A stretch of DNA of 64,000 nucleotides from Aestuariibaculum marinum (GTDB lineage Bacteria > Bacteroidota > Bacteroidia > Flavobacteriales > Flavobacteriaceae). This document shows, piece by piece, positions 52,289 to 60,857 of the stretch. Under the pieces are notes generated by a model, which saw nothing but the letters and a program-made list of their open reading frames with translations, had not been told where the DNA came from and made no database searches. The stretch covers positions 248,001 through 312,000 of the forward strand of contig NZ_JACVXD010000002.1 of NCBI RefSeq assembly GCF_014596975.1, in the 5' to 3' direction. Numbering within the stretch: position 1 is the stretch's first letter; the number at the start of each line of letters is the position of its first letter. The position numbers and the translations under genes are program-made.

Positions 52289-53002
52289 TTATATATGAAA
52301 AATTTCATCGTCGGTTAATAGCTCGTCGCCTCGTAATCGTAAAAAGATTTGTGCTACGGCAATGGTATCTTTTTCGCAGTATATAACAATGCGATCGATT
52401 TCGTTTTCTTCGTAATACACGCGGTAGACTTCACTGCCATCGATATCATCTTTAGGAGAAGGAACACCTAAAACATTGGTAAGCAATTTTAGAGAGGTGT
52501 AACTTTTAAAATCCCCAAACTTCCAAAGTTCCAAAGTATCGATATGAGGTACTTCCCATGGTTTTTTACCAAACAAATTAAGTTTATGTGGAAGTTCAAT
52601 ACCGTTTATAATCATACGACGTGCGATATAGGGAAAGTCGAATTCCTTGGCATTATGTCCGCAAAGCAGATGATTTGGGTGGTTGAAATGTGTATTCAGT
52701 AAATTTTTAAAATCCTTTAAAAGTTTGGCTTCATCGCCAAAAAAAGAAGTGACTCTAAAGTTGCGCATGTCGCCTTTAAAAGCAAAATACCCAACCGAAA
52801 TGCAAACTATTTTACCGAATTCTGCCCAGATACCGGCACGATCGTAAAACTCTTCGGCGGTGTAATCGTCTTTGCGCTGGTATTGTGATTTTTGTTCCCA
52901 TAAGGCTTGCTTAGTCTCGTCTAAATCTGAGAAGTGCTGAACCTCGGGTACGGTTTCAATATCTAAAAATAATATGTTTTCTAAGTTGATTTTAGAGATC
53001 AT
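52289..53002 (-). CDS. 3'-5' exonuclease, DEDDy type (PolB-like)
   Basis: 237 aa. The RNase H-like fold has the first motif FLDIETVPE (Asp14, Glu16), the second GHNAKEFDFPYIARR (Asp near residue 121), and the third YCEKDTIAVAQ (Tyr and Asp near residues 210-214), the DEDDy pattern. I recognise it as the family of predicted 3'-5' exonucleases related to the B-family polymerase proofreading domain (PF10108). It probably trims DNA 3' ends, but RNA cannot be excluded. It overlaps the serine hydrolase gene by 11 bp and joins the ABC gene directly. Confidence 0.88.
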   Translation of the reverse strand: MISKINLENILFLDIETVPEVQHFSDLDETKQALWEQKSQYQRKDDYTAEEFYDRAGIWAEFGKIVCISVGYFAFKGDMRNFRVTSFFGDEAKLLKDFKNLLNTHFNHPNHLLCGHNAKEFDFPYIARRMIINGIELPHKLNLFGKKPWEVPHIDTLELWKFGDFKSYTSLKLLTNVLGVPSPKDDIDGSEVYRVYYEENEIDRIVIYCEKDTIAVAQIFLRLRGDELLTDDEIFHI

Positions 53003-54143
53003 ATCCTAACATGTTATAAGCTTCTTCAATATAGACAGTAATATCTTGTGTAAACTGTCCAACGCCTTCGTCGGGCGATTTTCGGTGTCCTAAACGAACA
53101 ATGATAAGGTTGTCTTCGGGCTCTACAATAACATATTGCCCTAGATGGCCACGCATCATAAAAAAGTGTTTGCTTCCAACATCTTTCATCCACCACCCGT
53201 AACCGTATTGTGGGCTTTCAGGAAAACGAGGGGTCACGCTTTTTACAGCATAAGAAGAATCGAGAAGTTGCTTGCCATTCCATTTTCCGTAGTCTTTATA
53301 TAATTTTCCAAAACGGGCAAAATCCCGAGCGTTACTTGAAATACAGCAAAATGCTTTAGCTAATTTGTGTTTGCTATCATCTAATTGCCAAAGGGCATCG
53401 TCGGTAGCTCCCATAGGCTCCCAAAAGCTTTCTGATAAATAACTTGAAAGAGATTTTCCGGATGCTTTTTCTATAATCATCCCCAGTAGCTGAGTGTTGC
53501 CACTGAGGTACTTAAATGACTTTCCAGGTTCCTCTATTACTTTTTGGTTGAGTATGGTTTCGGCTAAATCATCGTCGTAATTTGCTCTTGCGGTTACCGA
53601 AAACGGACTTGTATAATGCTCGACCCAATCTAATCCTGATGCCATAGAAGCCAGGTCGCCAACCGTAGTTTTGTTATCGTTATATTGCGGATAAAAATCA
53701 CTAACAGGTTGGTCTAAGTTCTCTATGTAACCATCCATAATAGCTTTTCCGAGCAACGTGGTGGTTATACTTTTTGACATAGAAAACGAATTGGTTTTTG
53801 AGTCTTTGCCAAAATCTTCGTAATATTTTTCAAACCAAATGCTATCATTTTTAATAATGAGATAGGCTATGGTTCCCCAGTCGCTATTGACTTTTGCTAG
53901 TTTTTCGGTGGGTTCAACTGAATTGTAATTTTTGTGAATAGGCCAAGGTTGAGGATTCGTTCCTTTTTTTATAGTGTCGTTTTCGAAATATGGGTAATCA
54001 TCAATAAAAGCCGTGTTATGACCAGTGAAATAAACGATTTTGGCACCACGAATAATGTAACCGTAATCGAAAAGGTAAAGTAAAGCAATAAGCAGCGCAA
54101 TGGTGATTACGATCCATTTAAGTAGTTTTTTGAGGAATTTCAT
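52992..54143 (-). CDS. Serine hydrolase, beta-lactamase class C family
   Basis: 383 aa. N-terminal membrane anchor (about residues 9-26, KWIVITIALLIALLYLF), then the penicillin-binding-like hydrolase domain with the active-site SMSK (Ser121-Lys124), YLSGN near residue 214 as the second motif, and RGHLGQY in place of the K[ST]G box. Such membrane-anchored members are esterases, D-amino-acid peptidases or of unknown use; few are true beta-lactamases. It lies between ogt and the exonuclease, with an 11-bp overlap with the latter. The substrate is unknown. Confidence 0.88.
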   Translation of the reverse strand: MKFLKKLLKWIVITIALLIALLYLFDYGYIIRGAKIVYFTGHNTAFIDDYPYFENDTIKKGTNPQPWPIHKNYNSVEPTEKLAKVNSDWGTIAYLIIKNDSIWFEKYYEDFGKDSKTNSFSMSKSITTTLLGKAIMDGYIENLDQPVSDFYPQYNDNKTTVGDLASMASGLDWVEHYTSPFSVTARANYDDDLAETILNQKVIEEPGKSFKYLSGNTQLLGMIIEKASGKSLSSYLSESFWEPMGATDDALWQLDDSKHKLAKAFCCISSNARDFARFGKLYKDYGKWNGKQLLDSSYAVKSVTPRFPESPQYGYGWWMKDVGSKHFFMMRGHLGQYVIVEPEDNLIIVRLGHRKSPDEGVGQFTQDITVYIEEAYNMLGYDL

Positions 54144-54222
54144 GCTGACAGGTTTAGTTGAACTAAATATAGGAAATATTTTAAGGAATAAAGGGCTCGA
54201 CTTTAGGGCTCATTTTAAATTT

Positions 54223-54705
54223 TTAAGAACTTAAAAATAAATTTTGTTGTTTATTCGGGCTTTCGTGTTCTAAAAGCCATTGTTTGCGATATAAACCACC
54301 GGCATACCCTGTTAAACTACCATCGGTACCAATAACGCGGTGACATGGTACAATAATCCACAACGGGTTTTTGCCATTCGCATTAGCCACGGCCCGAATG
54401 GCCTTTGGATCGCCAAGTTGTTTGGAAAGTTCTAAATAGGAAATGCTCTTTCCGAAAGGAATTTGCTGTAATAATGTCCAGACAGATTTTTGAAAATCGG
54501 TGCCTTTAGGGCTTAGTTTTAGATTGAATGTTGTGCGTGAACCTTCAAAATATTCTTTTAACTGGGTGACACAATCTTGTAAAGTTTCGGGAATAGTTTC
54601 AGAGATTATTTCTTCAGAATTTAAAACGGTAACCGATGAAATCCCCATGTTGTCTCCAGTTATTTTAGTAAAACCTAATGGTGATTTAATAATACAGGTA
54701 TCCAT
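54223..54705 (-). CDS. ogt: Methylated-DNA-protein-cysteine methyltransferase
   Basis: 160 aa. Repairs O6-methylguanine and O4-methylthymine by a one-time transfer of the alkyl group to a cysteine: IVPCHRVIG with Cys121 and His122. The helix-turn-helix DNA-recognition part KSISYLELSKQLGDPKAIRAVANAN precedes it (in part: RAVANANGKNP), and GYAGGLYRKQWLL follows. The 160 aa single-domain form lacks the AdaA part. It is 2 bp from the CNNM gene stop, so the two are likely in one transcript. Confidence 0.96.
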   Translation of the reverse strand: MDTCIIKSPLGFTKITGDNMGISSVTVLNSEEIISETIPETLQDCVTQLKEYFEGSRTTFNLKLSPKGTDFQKSVWTLLQQIPFGKSISYLELSKQLGDPKAIRAVANANGKNPLWIIVPCHRVIGTDGSLTGYAGGLYRKQWLLEHESPNKQQNLFLSS

Positions 54706-54707
54706 GT

Positions 54708-55787
54708 TTACTGTTTAGAATCGTCAATAATACCTAAGCGTTTAGCTCTGGTCTCCCAGCTTTTTCGAGCCAGATGTTGTAAATCGGATACGTTATCACT
54801 TTCGTCCATAATTTCCAAACCAAGTAAAGTTTCAATAACGTCTTCAACAGTTACAATACCACTCACAGAACCGTATTCATCAACCACCAAAGCCATATGA
54901 TTTCTACTATCAACAAGCTTGTCAAATAATAATGGGATAGGCATATTTCTAGTAACAACAATAATATTTCTTTTAAGTTCAGATAGCTTTTTAGTGTTGT
55001 TATCTAGAGCCATTTGTTTGTAAACATCGTCTTTTAATACCAAGCCTATAATATTGTCGTGATCTTTAGAATAAATAGGAATTCTTGAAAACCTAAGATT
55101 TAAATTTTTCTTGAAAAAAGCTTCCACAGTCATATCTTCATCTTCAATTTTCATCACGGTTCGTGGCGTCATGATATCTTTAGCGAAGACTTCTTTAAAT
55201 GTGAGTAGGTTTTTAATCACCTTACTTTCGCTTTCATGAAAAACGCCCTCCTCATGAGCGATATCGGTCATAGCCATAAAACTTTCTCTGCTTAAAACAC
55301 TGCCATGTTCTGTGCCACCAATAAGTTTTGTAGTGAGTTGTAACAACCAAAGAATTCCGGTCCATTTTAAAGGGAAAATTAAAATGGTCAGGGTTGTAGC
55401 GGTAAACCCTGATAAGTTTTTCCAGTAGGTTGCTCCAATGGTTTTCGGAATAATTTCTGAGGCAATTAAAATCAATAACGTCATGATTGCTGAAACCACT
55501 CCTACAGTATTGATACCGAATAGTTCAATTTTATACGGAAGTTTTTCAGCCTGGATACCCACCATCATCGCTCCCAAAGTGTGTGCGATAGTGTTTAGGG
55601 TTAATATGGATATTAGCGGTTTGTCGACGTCCTTTTTTAAGGCTTCCAAAGTAAAAGCAAAGTCTTTACCTTCCTGTTTTTTTAAGTTGATAAACGTTGG
55701 TGTTACACTAAGTAATACGGCTTCGAGTATGGAACATAAAAAGGAAAAGAATATGGAGATTGTTGCCCAAAAAATAAGTGCGCTCAT
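54708..55787 (-). CDS. CNNM/CorC-like membrane protein with CBS pair
   Basis: 359 aa. The N-terminal DUF21/CNNM membrane domain (about residues 1-180) has four hydrophobic segments and the ILEAVLLSVTPTF motif. The cytosolic part has the CBS tandem (TPRTVMKIEDEDM, RFSRIPIYSKDHDNIIGLVLKDDV, then HMALVVDEYGSVSGIVTVEDVIETLLG; given here in part). No CorC_HlyC C-terminal domain follows; the chain ends shortly after the CBS pair. CNNM proteins export Mg2+ or other divalent cations. It is the first gene after the hem operon terminator. Confidence 0.88.
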   Translation of the reverse strand: MSALIFWATISIFFSFLCSILEAVLLSVTPTFINLKKQEGKDFAFTLEALKKDVDKPLISILTLNTIAHTLGAMMVGIQAEKLPYKIELFGINTVGVVSAIMTLLILIASEIIPKTIGATYWKNLSGFTATTLTILIFPLKWTGILWLLQLTTKLIGGTEHGSVLSRESFMAMTDIAHEEGVFHESESKVIKNLLTFKEVFAKDIMTPRTVMKIEDEDMTVEAFFKKNLNLRFSRIPIYSKDHDNIIGLVLKDDVYKQMALDNNTKKLSELKRNIIVVTRNMPIPLLFDKLVDSRNHMALVVDEYGSVSGIVTVEDVIETLLGLEIMDESDNVSDLQHLARKSWETRAKRLGIIDDSKQ

Positions 55788-55840
55788 AAAATATGATATC
55801 GTTTTTTACGAAGTTACGAAATCTGATTTACTCCTATAGT

Positions 55841-55884
55841 AAAAAAGCATATTCCGAAATTTAATAATCTTGGAATATGCTTTT
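55841..55884 (-). terminator. Terminator of the hem operon (after hemB)
   Basis: AAAAGCATATTCC (55843-55855) and GGAATATGCTTTT (55872-55884) form a perfect 13-bp stem with a 16-nt loop; on the minus strand six T follow. It lies 20 bp after the hemB stop. Confidence 0.85.
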
Positions 55885-55903
55885 AAGAACGTTATTAAAA
55901 TTT

Positions 55904-56893
55904 TTAAGAAATTAACTTAACCACATCTTTGGCAAAATATGAAGCTATAATATCTGCACCAGCACGTTTAATGGCGTACGTTTGTTCTAATATAACGGCG
56001 TCGTGGTTTAACCAGCCTTTTTCGGCAGCAGCTTTAATCATGGCGTATTCACCAGACACCTGATACACGGCAACAGGAACATCAACAGTATTTTTAATAT
56101 CACGCACAATATCTAAATAACATAAGCCTGGTTTAACCATAACAATATCGGCACCTTCATCAATATCCATTTCGGTTTCTCTTATGGCTTCAATGCGATT
56201 TGCATAATCCATCTGGTAGGTTTTTTTATCCTTTGGAACATCTGCCATATCAACAGGGGCAGAGTCTAAAGCATCACGGAACGGCCCGTAAAATGCAGAA
56301 GCGTATTTTGCTGAATAACTCATAATTCCAGTATTGGTAAAACCTTCGTCTTCCAATAACTCTCGCATTTGAATAATACGACCATCCATCATATCACTTG
56401 GTGCTACAAAATCGGCACCGGCTTGAGCATGAGATAAAGCCATTTCTGATAGTACTTGAGACGTAGGGTCGTTTAAAATGATACCGTTTTCAACAATTCC
56501 ATCGTGTCCGTAAGTTGAGTATGGGTCTAAAGCCACATCGGTCATCACCAACATCTCCGGGCAAGCATTTTTTACGGTTTTAATAGCGCGTTGCATTAAT
56601 CCGTTAGGGTTTAAAGCTTCAGTTCCTTTATTGTCTTTTAAATTTTCTGGTACTTTAACAAATAATAATACCGATTTTAAACCTAGGCTCCAAAGTTCTT
56701 TAACTTCGTTTTCAAGTAAATCTAAGCTATAACGGAAGTAGTTTGGCATCGAAGCAATTTCTTCTTTAATACCTTTGCCTTCAACAACAAATAAAGGCAC
56801 TAAAAAGTCGTTCGGTGTAATTATGGTCTCTCTTACCAAGCTTCTAATAGCTTCGTTAGCTCTTAATCGTCTATTTCTTCTTAATGGATACAT
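55904..56893 (-). CDS. hemB: Delta-aminolevulinic acid dehydratase (porphobilinogen synthase)
   Basis: 329 aa. Joins two 5-aminolevulinates to porphobilinogen. The metal site reads DVALDPYSTYGHDG (Asp119, Asp123, Asp131), the Asp-type site of Mg2+-dependent enzymes, in place of the Cys site of zinc forms. The Schiff-base Lys pair lies in SAKYASAFYGPF and in MVKPGLCYLD. EADIVMVKPG-type closing strands are intact. It is the last gene of the operon, ending at the hairpin 20 bp downstream. A 13-bp palindrome (56909-56921) lies 15 bp before the start. Confidence 0.97.
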   Translation of the reverse strand: MYPLRRNRRLRANEAIRSLVRETIITPNDFLVPLFVVEGKGIKEEIASMPNYFRYSLDLLENEVKELWSLGLKSVLLFVKVPENLKDNKGTEALNPNGLMQRAIKTVKNACPEMLVMTDVALDPYSTYGHDGIVENGIILNDPTSQVLSEMALSHAQAGADFVAPSDMMDGRIIQMRELLEDEGFTNTGIMSYSAKYASAFYGPFRDALDSAPVDMADVPKDKKTYQMDYANRIEAIRETEMDIDEGADIVMVKPGLCYLDIVRDIKNTVDVPVAVYQVSGEYAMIKAAAEKGWLNHDAVILEQTYAIKRAGADIIASYFAKDVVKLIS

Positions 56894-56908
56894 AATCTTT
56901 TTTGTTTA

Positions 56909-56921
56909 CTCGATAATCGAG
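56909..56921. promoter_or_regulatory. Palindrome before hemB
   Basis: CTCGAT-A-ATCGAG, a perfect 6-bp inverted repeat about one base, in the ychJ-hemB spacer. It could be an operator or an mRNA hairpin. No known consensus is matched. Confidence 0.35.
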
Positions 56922-56950
56922 GTTTGTAATTTTATCGGATTAATTGATGT

Positions 56951-57337
56951 TTACTGGCTTAATCCTAAGTATTTCCAAATGTTATTTTCTTTTACAAATG
57001 CCGATTTTTCATGAATGACATCTACTTTGCCATTTTCAAAAAAATAAGCATCGAAGGTTACGGTGCCTTCATTGTCGGTAGCCATACCTTTTAAAGTTTC
57101 TTGTACTTCTAGCTTTATCCACTGTACTGATTTGGCCCAGTTTACAATCGCTTTTTTCTCTTTTATAGGCCTGGTTGAGCTGTGATGAGTCAGCATTAAA
57201 TAATCACCATCAGCCAAAACAAAAGCACTGTAACGTGAACGCATGAGTTGCTCGGCAGTTTCTGTTTTTCCGCTATTTTTATGAAATACTTCGCAGCATT
57301 CAGTATAGGGTTTATTATTTCCGCAGTAGCAATTCAT
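56951..57337 (-). CDS. YchJ-like protein with SEC-C-type metal motif
   Basis: 128 aa. N-terminal CYCGNNKPYTECC (Cys3, Cys5, Cys13, Cys14) is the SEC-C-like zinc motif; the rest (AEQLMRSRYSAFVLADGDYLMLTHH, then a NTF2-like fold) matches YchJ/UPF0225. The function is unknown. It sits between hemF and hemB on the same strand, 1 bp after hemF, so it belongs to the heme operon in expression. A link to heme or metal handling is only a suggestion. Confidence 0.88.
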   Translation of the reverse strand: MNCYCGNNKPYTECCEVFHKNSGKTETAEQLMRSRYSAFVLADGDYLMLTHHSSTRPIKEKKAIVNWAKSVQWIKLEVQETLKGMATDNEGTVTFDAYFFENGKVDVIHEKSAFVKENNIWKYLGLSQ

Positions 57338-57338
57338 G

Positions 57339-58241
57339 TTACACCCAGTCTACAGGATTTTGTAAAACGTTAACTAGTTTTTCTTCCTCGCTACCAGCTT
57401 CAGGTTGATGGTCGTAAACCCATTGCACATGTGGTGGTAAACTCATTAAAATACTTTCTATTCGACCGTTGGTTTTTAAACCAAATAAGGTGCCTTTATC
57501 GTGTACTAAATTGAATTCTACATAACGCCCACGACGGATTTCCTGCCAGGTACGGTTAGCTTCGGTATAAGGTAAATCTTTACGTTTTTTAACTATTGGC
57601 ACGTAGGCTTCAAGGAAACTGTCACCAACTTCGGTTACAAAGTTATACCAGTCTTCCATACTGGTTTCTTTGGTTTCTTTACAATAATCGAAAAATAAAC
57701 CACCTATGCCACGACCTTCATTTCGGTGTGCGTTATAAAAATACTCATCACAACGCTTTTTATAAGTTGGGTAAAATTCCGGATTGTGCTTATCGCAGGC
57801 TGTTTTACAGATTTGATGAAAATGAACGGCGTCTTCGTCGAATAAATAGTACGGCGTTAAATCTTGTCCGCCACCAAACCATTGGTCTACAATTTTTCCG
57901 TCTTTATCATACATTTCAAAATAGCGCCAGTTGGCATGAACTGTTGGAACCATTGGACTCTTCGGGTGAAGCACTAAACTTAAACCACAAGCAAAAAAAT
58001 CGGCGTCTTCAACACCAAAATACGCCTGCATGGTATCTGGTAATTTACCGTGAACACCAGAGATATTTACGCCACCTTTTTCAAATACATTGCCGTTTTG
58101 AATCACACGGGTTCTACCACCACCGCCTTCAGGACGTTCCCAAAGATCTTGCTGAAACGTGGCTTTGCCATCAATAGCTTCCAGTTTAGAAGTGATGGTG
58201 TCTTGGAGTTGTTGTATGTATTCGTAAAATTTATTTTTCAT
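57339..58241 (-). CDS. hemF: Coproporphyrinogen III oxidase, oxygen-dependent
   Basis: 300 aa. Oxidative decarboxylation of coproporphyrinogen III to protoporphyrinogen IX using O2. Family signatures: GGGGRTRVIQNGNVFEKGGVNIS (in part: GGRTRVI, EKGGVNISGVHG), HANWRYFE, WFGGGQDLTPYYLF and YVEFNLVHDKGTLFGLKTNGR (in part). This points to an aerobic lifestyle. Its 5' end overlaps EI24 by 11 bp and its 3' end is 1 bp from ychJ. Confidence 0.97.
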   Translation of the reverse strand: MKNKFYEYIQQLQDTITSKLEAIDGKATFQQDLWERPEGGGGRTRVIQNGNVFEKGGVNISGVHGKLPDTMQAYFGVEDADFFACGLSLVLHPKSPMVPTVHANWRYFEMYDKDGKIVDQWFGGGQDLTPYYLFDEDAVHFHQICKTACDKHNPEFYPTYKKRCDEYFYNAHRNEGRGIGGLFFDYCKETKETSMEDWYNFVTEVGDSFLEAYVPIVKKRKDLPYTEANRTWQEIRRGRYVEFNLVHDKGTLFGLKTNGRIESILMSLPPHVQWVYDHQPEAGSEEEKLVNVLQNPVDWV

Positions 58242-58980
58242 AATGACTTTCTAATTGAAGGGCTTCAATGGTTTTTACTGAAGCTGCTGTTACCGATAGC
58301 GGTAATACCAAAATAACTCCGATAAACGGAATTAATAAAAACAATATAAATATGATACCGTTACCAATAGCCAATCCGCGATTTCGTTTTACAAAGTTAA
58401 GGCTTTCGTTGTATTTATAGTGGCGTTCTAAGGTATAATCCATGTTACCAAAGCCAGCGTAATAGGCCTGAATAAAGAAAATAAGTATGGTGAACAGGAT
58501 GCCTATTACAGGAATAAAACTTAAGATTAACAACGGAATGGTGATGAGCACTTCCATAAACAGATTTCTAACGTTAATACGAATGGCGCGCCATAACTGT
58601 TCGGTAAAAGAGGTAATTCTATAGGTTTTATCGGAACCAAGAAGATGCGTTTCAATTTTCTCGGAAACCGGACTCATAAACGGTGCCGATAAGGCCATAA
58701 TAATATGTTTGTAAAGAATTAACCCAAGAATAATAATGATGAGTCCACCAATAATATTTACTATAGTTGTAAACGTTTCTTTACCCCATTCCCAACTCCA
58801 TAGTTTTGAAATAAAAGCACCAATGTTGTCTGAAAGTCCGTAGGCTGAAATACCAATCACAATGGCAGTTATGAAACTAATAAGCATGGGAATGGCAAAG
58901 TATTTCCAGAGTTTTAGTTTAGAGATTAAACCAAACGCTCCGAAATAGGCTTTAATTCCAGAAACTATATTTTTTATCAT
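58231..58980 (-). CDS. EI24 family membrane protein (CysZ-like)
   Basis: 249 aa with four to six hydrophobic stretches (for example ISFITAIVIGISAYGL near residue 35, IIGGLIIIILGLILY near 76, ILSFIPVIGILFTILIFFIQAYYAGF near 152). The family includes CysZ, a sulfate permease, and EI24 proteins of unknown use. Here it is between hemE and hemF on the same strand, which suggests transport of a heme-pathway compound or simply a conserved neighbour. No cys genes are near. It overlaps hemF by 11 bp. The 105-bp gap before it holds a GC-rich structured element. Confidence 0.88.
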   Translation of the reverse strand: MIKNIVSGIKAYFGAFGLISKLKLWKYFAIPMLISFITAIVIGISAYGLSDNIGAFISKLWSWEWGKETFTTIVNIIGGLIIIILGLILYKHIIMALSAPFMSPVSEKIETHLLGSDKTYRITSFTEQLWRAIRINVRNLFMEVLITIPLLILSFIPVIGILFTILIFFIQAYYAGFGNMDYTLERHYKYNESLNFVKRNRGLAIGNGIIFILFLLIPFIGVILVLPLSVTAASVKTIEALQLESHYEK

Positions 58981-58990
58981 GGCTGTTGTT

Positions 58991-59081
58991 TTGCGTTAGC
59001 GATAGAGGCTTTGTTGAAGCTCTCCCGGTTATATTTAACCGGGAAGCGACTGCCGAAAGCGCGACCTTTGGTAACGCCCAA
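58991..59081. repeat. GC-rich structured intergenic element
   Basis: Outer arms GCGTTA (58993-58998) and TAACGC (59072-59077) enclose a strong hairpin TCCCGGTTA-TATT-TAACCGGGA (59023-59044) and further short repeats (GCGA, CGAAAGCGCGA). It is far richer in G+C than the genes around it. It resembles interspersed elements I know from flavobacterial intergenic regions, but only one copy is in the window. It lies between hemE and EI24 and would be in their transcript. Confidence 0.65.
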
Positions 59082-59085
59082 ATAT

Positions 59086-60111
59086 TTATGCGCTATAGTT
59101 TTTTACAGCATCTACAAAGGCTTGTGCATTTTCTAATGGGATGTTAGGCAAAATACCGTGACCTAAGTTTACAATGTATTTGTCTTTACCAAATTCGTTA
59201 ATCATTTGGTGCACCATGCGTTTAATGTCGGCAGGAGGTGATAATAATCTTGATGGATCGAAATTACCTTGAAGGGTGATGTTTCCTCCGGTTAAATAAC
59301 GTGCATTTCTTGCCGAACATGTCCAGTCTATACCAAGTGCAGAAGCGTTACTTTGCGCCATTTCGTGAAGCGCAAACCAACAACCTTTACCAAAGGCAAT
59401 GACAGGCGCATCGTCTTTTAAAGCGTCTATAATCTGGTTGATGTATTGCCAAGAAAACTCCTGATAATCGGTTGGAGATAACATCCCTCCCCAAGAATCA
59501 AATACCTGAACGGCATTAACACCTGCTTTTACTTTTTCTTTTAAGTAAGCAATAGTGGTATCGGTGATTTTTTGAAGTAAGGTGTGTGCCGCTACTGGGT
59601 TGGTAAAACAAAATTCTTTCGCTTTATCAAAGGTTTTACTACCTTGACCTTGTACCATGTAGCAAAGAATAGTCCATGGTGAACCTGCGAAACCAATTAA
59701 TGGAATTTCATCGTTTAATAATTCTTTGGTCGCTTTAATAGCCTGATAAACGTAGTCTAAAGCTTCTTTTACATCTGGAACAATCACATTCTCGACATCT
59801 TTAGTCGTACGAATCGGGTTAGGAAGGTAGGGACCAAAATTTGGTTTCATTTGTACCTCGACATTCATAGCCTGCGGAATCACTAAAATATCACTAAATA
59901 AAATTGCAGCATCCATACCGTAACGACGAATAGGTTGTACGGTAATTTCACTTGCTAATTCTGGTGTCTGGCAACGGGTAAAGAAATCATATTTCTCACG
60001 TAATGCCATAAACTCTGGTAAATAGCGCCCTGCCTGACGCATCATCCATACTGGTGGACGGTTAACAGTTTCACCTTTTAGTGCTCTTAAAAACAGATCG
60101 TTTTTTATCAT
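59086..60111 (-). CDS. hemE: Uroporphyrinogen decarboxylase
   Basis: 341 aa. Removes four carboxyl groups from uroporphyrinogen III, giving coproporphyrinogen III. N-terminal [17 protein letters not shown] has the Arg and Asp-region binding the propionates; [14 protein letters not shown] and [20 protein letters not shown] follow, and the C-terminal [16 protein letters not shown]. All complete. It starts 1 bp after ktrA on the same strand. Confidence 0.97.
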   Translation of the reverse strand: MIKNDLFLRALKGETVNRPPVWMMRQAGRYLPEFMALREKYDFFTRCQTPELASEITVQPIRRYGMDAAILFSDILVIPQAMNVEVQMKPNFGPYLPNPIRTTKDVENVIVPDVKEALDYVYQAIKATKELLNDEIPLIGFAGSPWTILCYMVQGQGSKTFDKAKEFCFTNPVAAHTLLQKITDTTIAYLKEKVKAGVNAVQVFDSWGGMLSPTDYQEFSWQYINQIIDALKDDAPVIAFGKGCWFALHEMAQSNASALGIDWTCSARNARYLTGGNITLQGNFDPSRLLSPPADIKRMVHQMINEFGKDKYIVNLGHGILPNIPLENAQAFVDAVKNYSA

Positions 60112-60112
60112 C

Positions 60113-60829
60113 TTAAATGTTTTTGTTTCTTAAATCGTATTCTTCTTCACCCATACAGTAATTTTCGATGTCTTTGTTGTTTCCGTAAACCACTAAAATA
60201 TCGTTATCTAAAACAACTGTATCTGGGTTGGTGCGGCCAATAGTTTCTTTAACTATTGTTTTTTTGCCTATTAAATTTTTCTTTTCTCTTTCGCGAATAA
60301 TGGTAATCAACGTTAAGCTATAGGTGTCTATAGAATCTAGTTCTCTTAAAGTCTTTCCGTAGAATTCTTTTTTGGCTCTAACTTCTGAAATGGTAAAGTT
60401 GTTATCTAACTGATAGTTTTCCAGTGTAGACTTAAAGTTGATTTGTTTTGTTAATCGATCTGCCGAATCCTGCTCTGGGTGAATGATACTGTGAATACCC
60501 ATCGCCTCCAATACCGTATCGTGAATAGGTGATAAGGCACGACTGATGATTTTTACCGTACTCAATTTTTTAATGATAGCCGTGGTGATAATCGCGGCGC
60601 CTTCATTTTCACCAATAGCAACCACCACTTTGTCGGCGTCGTTTAAAGGTACGGCATCGTAGGCCAGCTCGTTGGTAGAGTCCATACAAATGGCATGAGA
60701 AATCTTGTCTTTCACCAAGTTAATCTTATCCATTTGTTTGTCTATGGCAATAACTTCATTTCCTGTTTCGGTAAGGCTTAGTGCTAAGGCTGTACCGAAA
60801 TTCCCAAGTCCAAAAACTATTATTTTCAT
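60113..60829 (-). CDS. ktrA: Potassium uptake regulator KtrA (TrkA family)
   Basis: 238 aa. Soluble regulatory ring of the Ktr potassium channel. An RCK-N Rossmann domain starts [12 protein letters not shown] (Gly7, Gly9, Gly12), with [11 protein letters not shown] binding nucleotide; an RCK-C domain follows from about residue 145. A single pair (not the doubled TrkA) fits the KtrAB type. It lies 28 bp after ktrB and 1 bp before hemE, so potassium and heme genes share an operon here. Confidence 0.95.
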   Translation of the reverse strand: MKIIVFGLGNFGTALALSLTETGNEVIAIDKQMDKINLVKDKISHAICMDSTNELAYDAVPLNDADKVVVAIGENEGAAIITTAIIKKLSTVKIISRALSPIHDTVLEAMGIHSIIHPEQDSADRLTKQINFKSTLENYQLDNNFTISEVRAKKEFYGKTLRELDSIDTYSLTLITIIREREKKNLIGKKTIVKETIGRTNPDTVVLDNDILVVYGNNKDIENYCMGEEEYDLRNKNI

Positions 60830-60857
60830 GAGTTATTTATTTTATTAGAAACGGTTT

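Noticed and set aside
54180..54215. Two GGGCTC direct repeats between the ogt and serine hydrolase genes
   Set aside because: Two 6-bp copies only; likely chance.
57596..58177. 193-aa frame antisense to hemF
   Set aside because: Composition (Arg, His, Leu rich) is that of a shadow frame; hemF is complete on the other strand.
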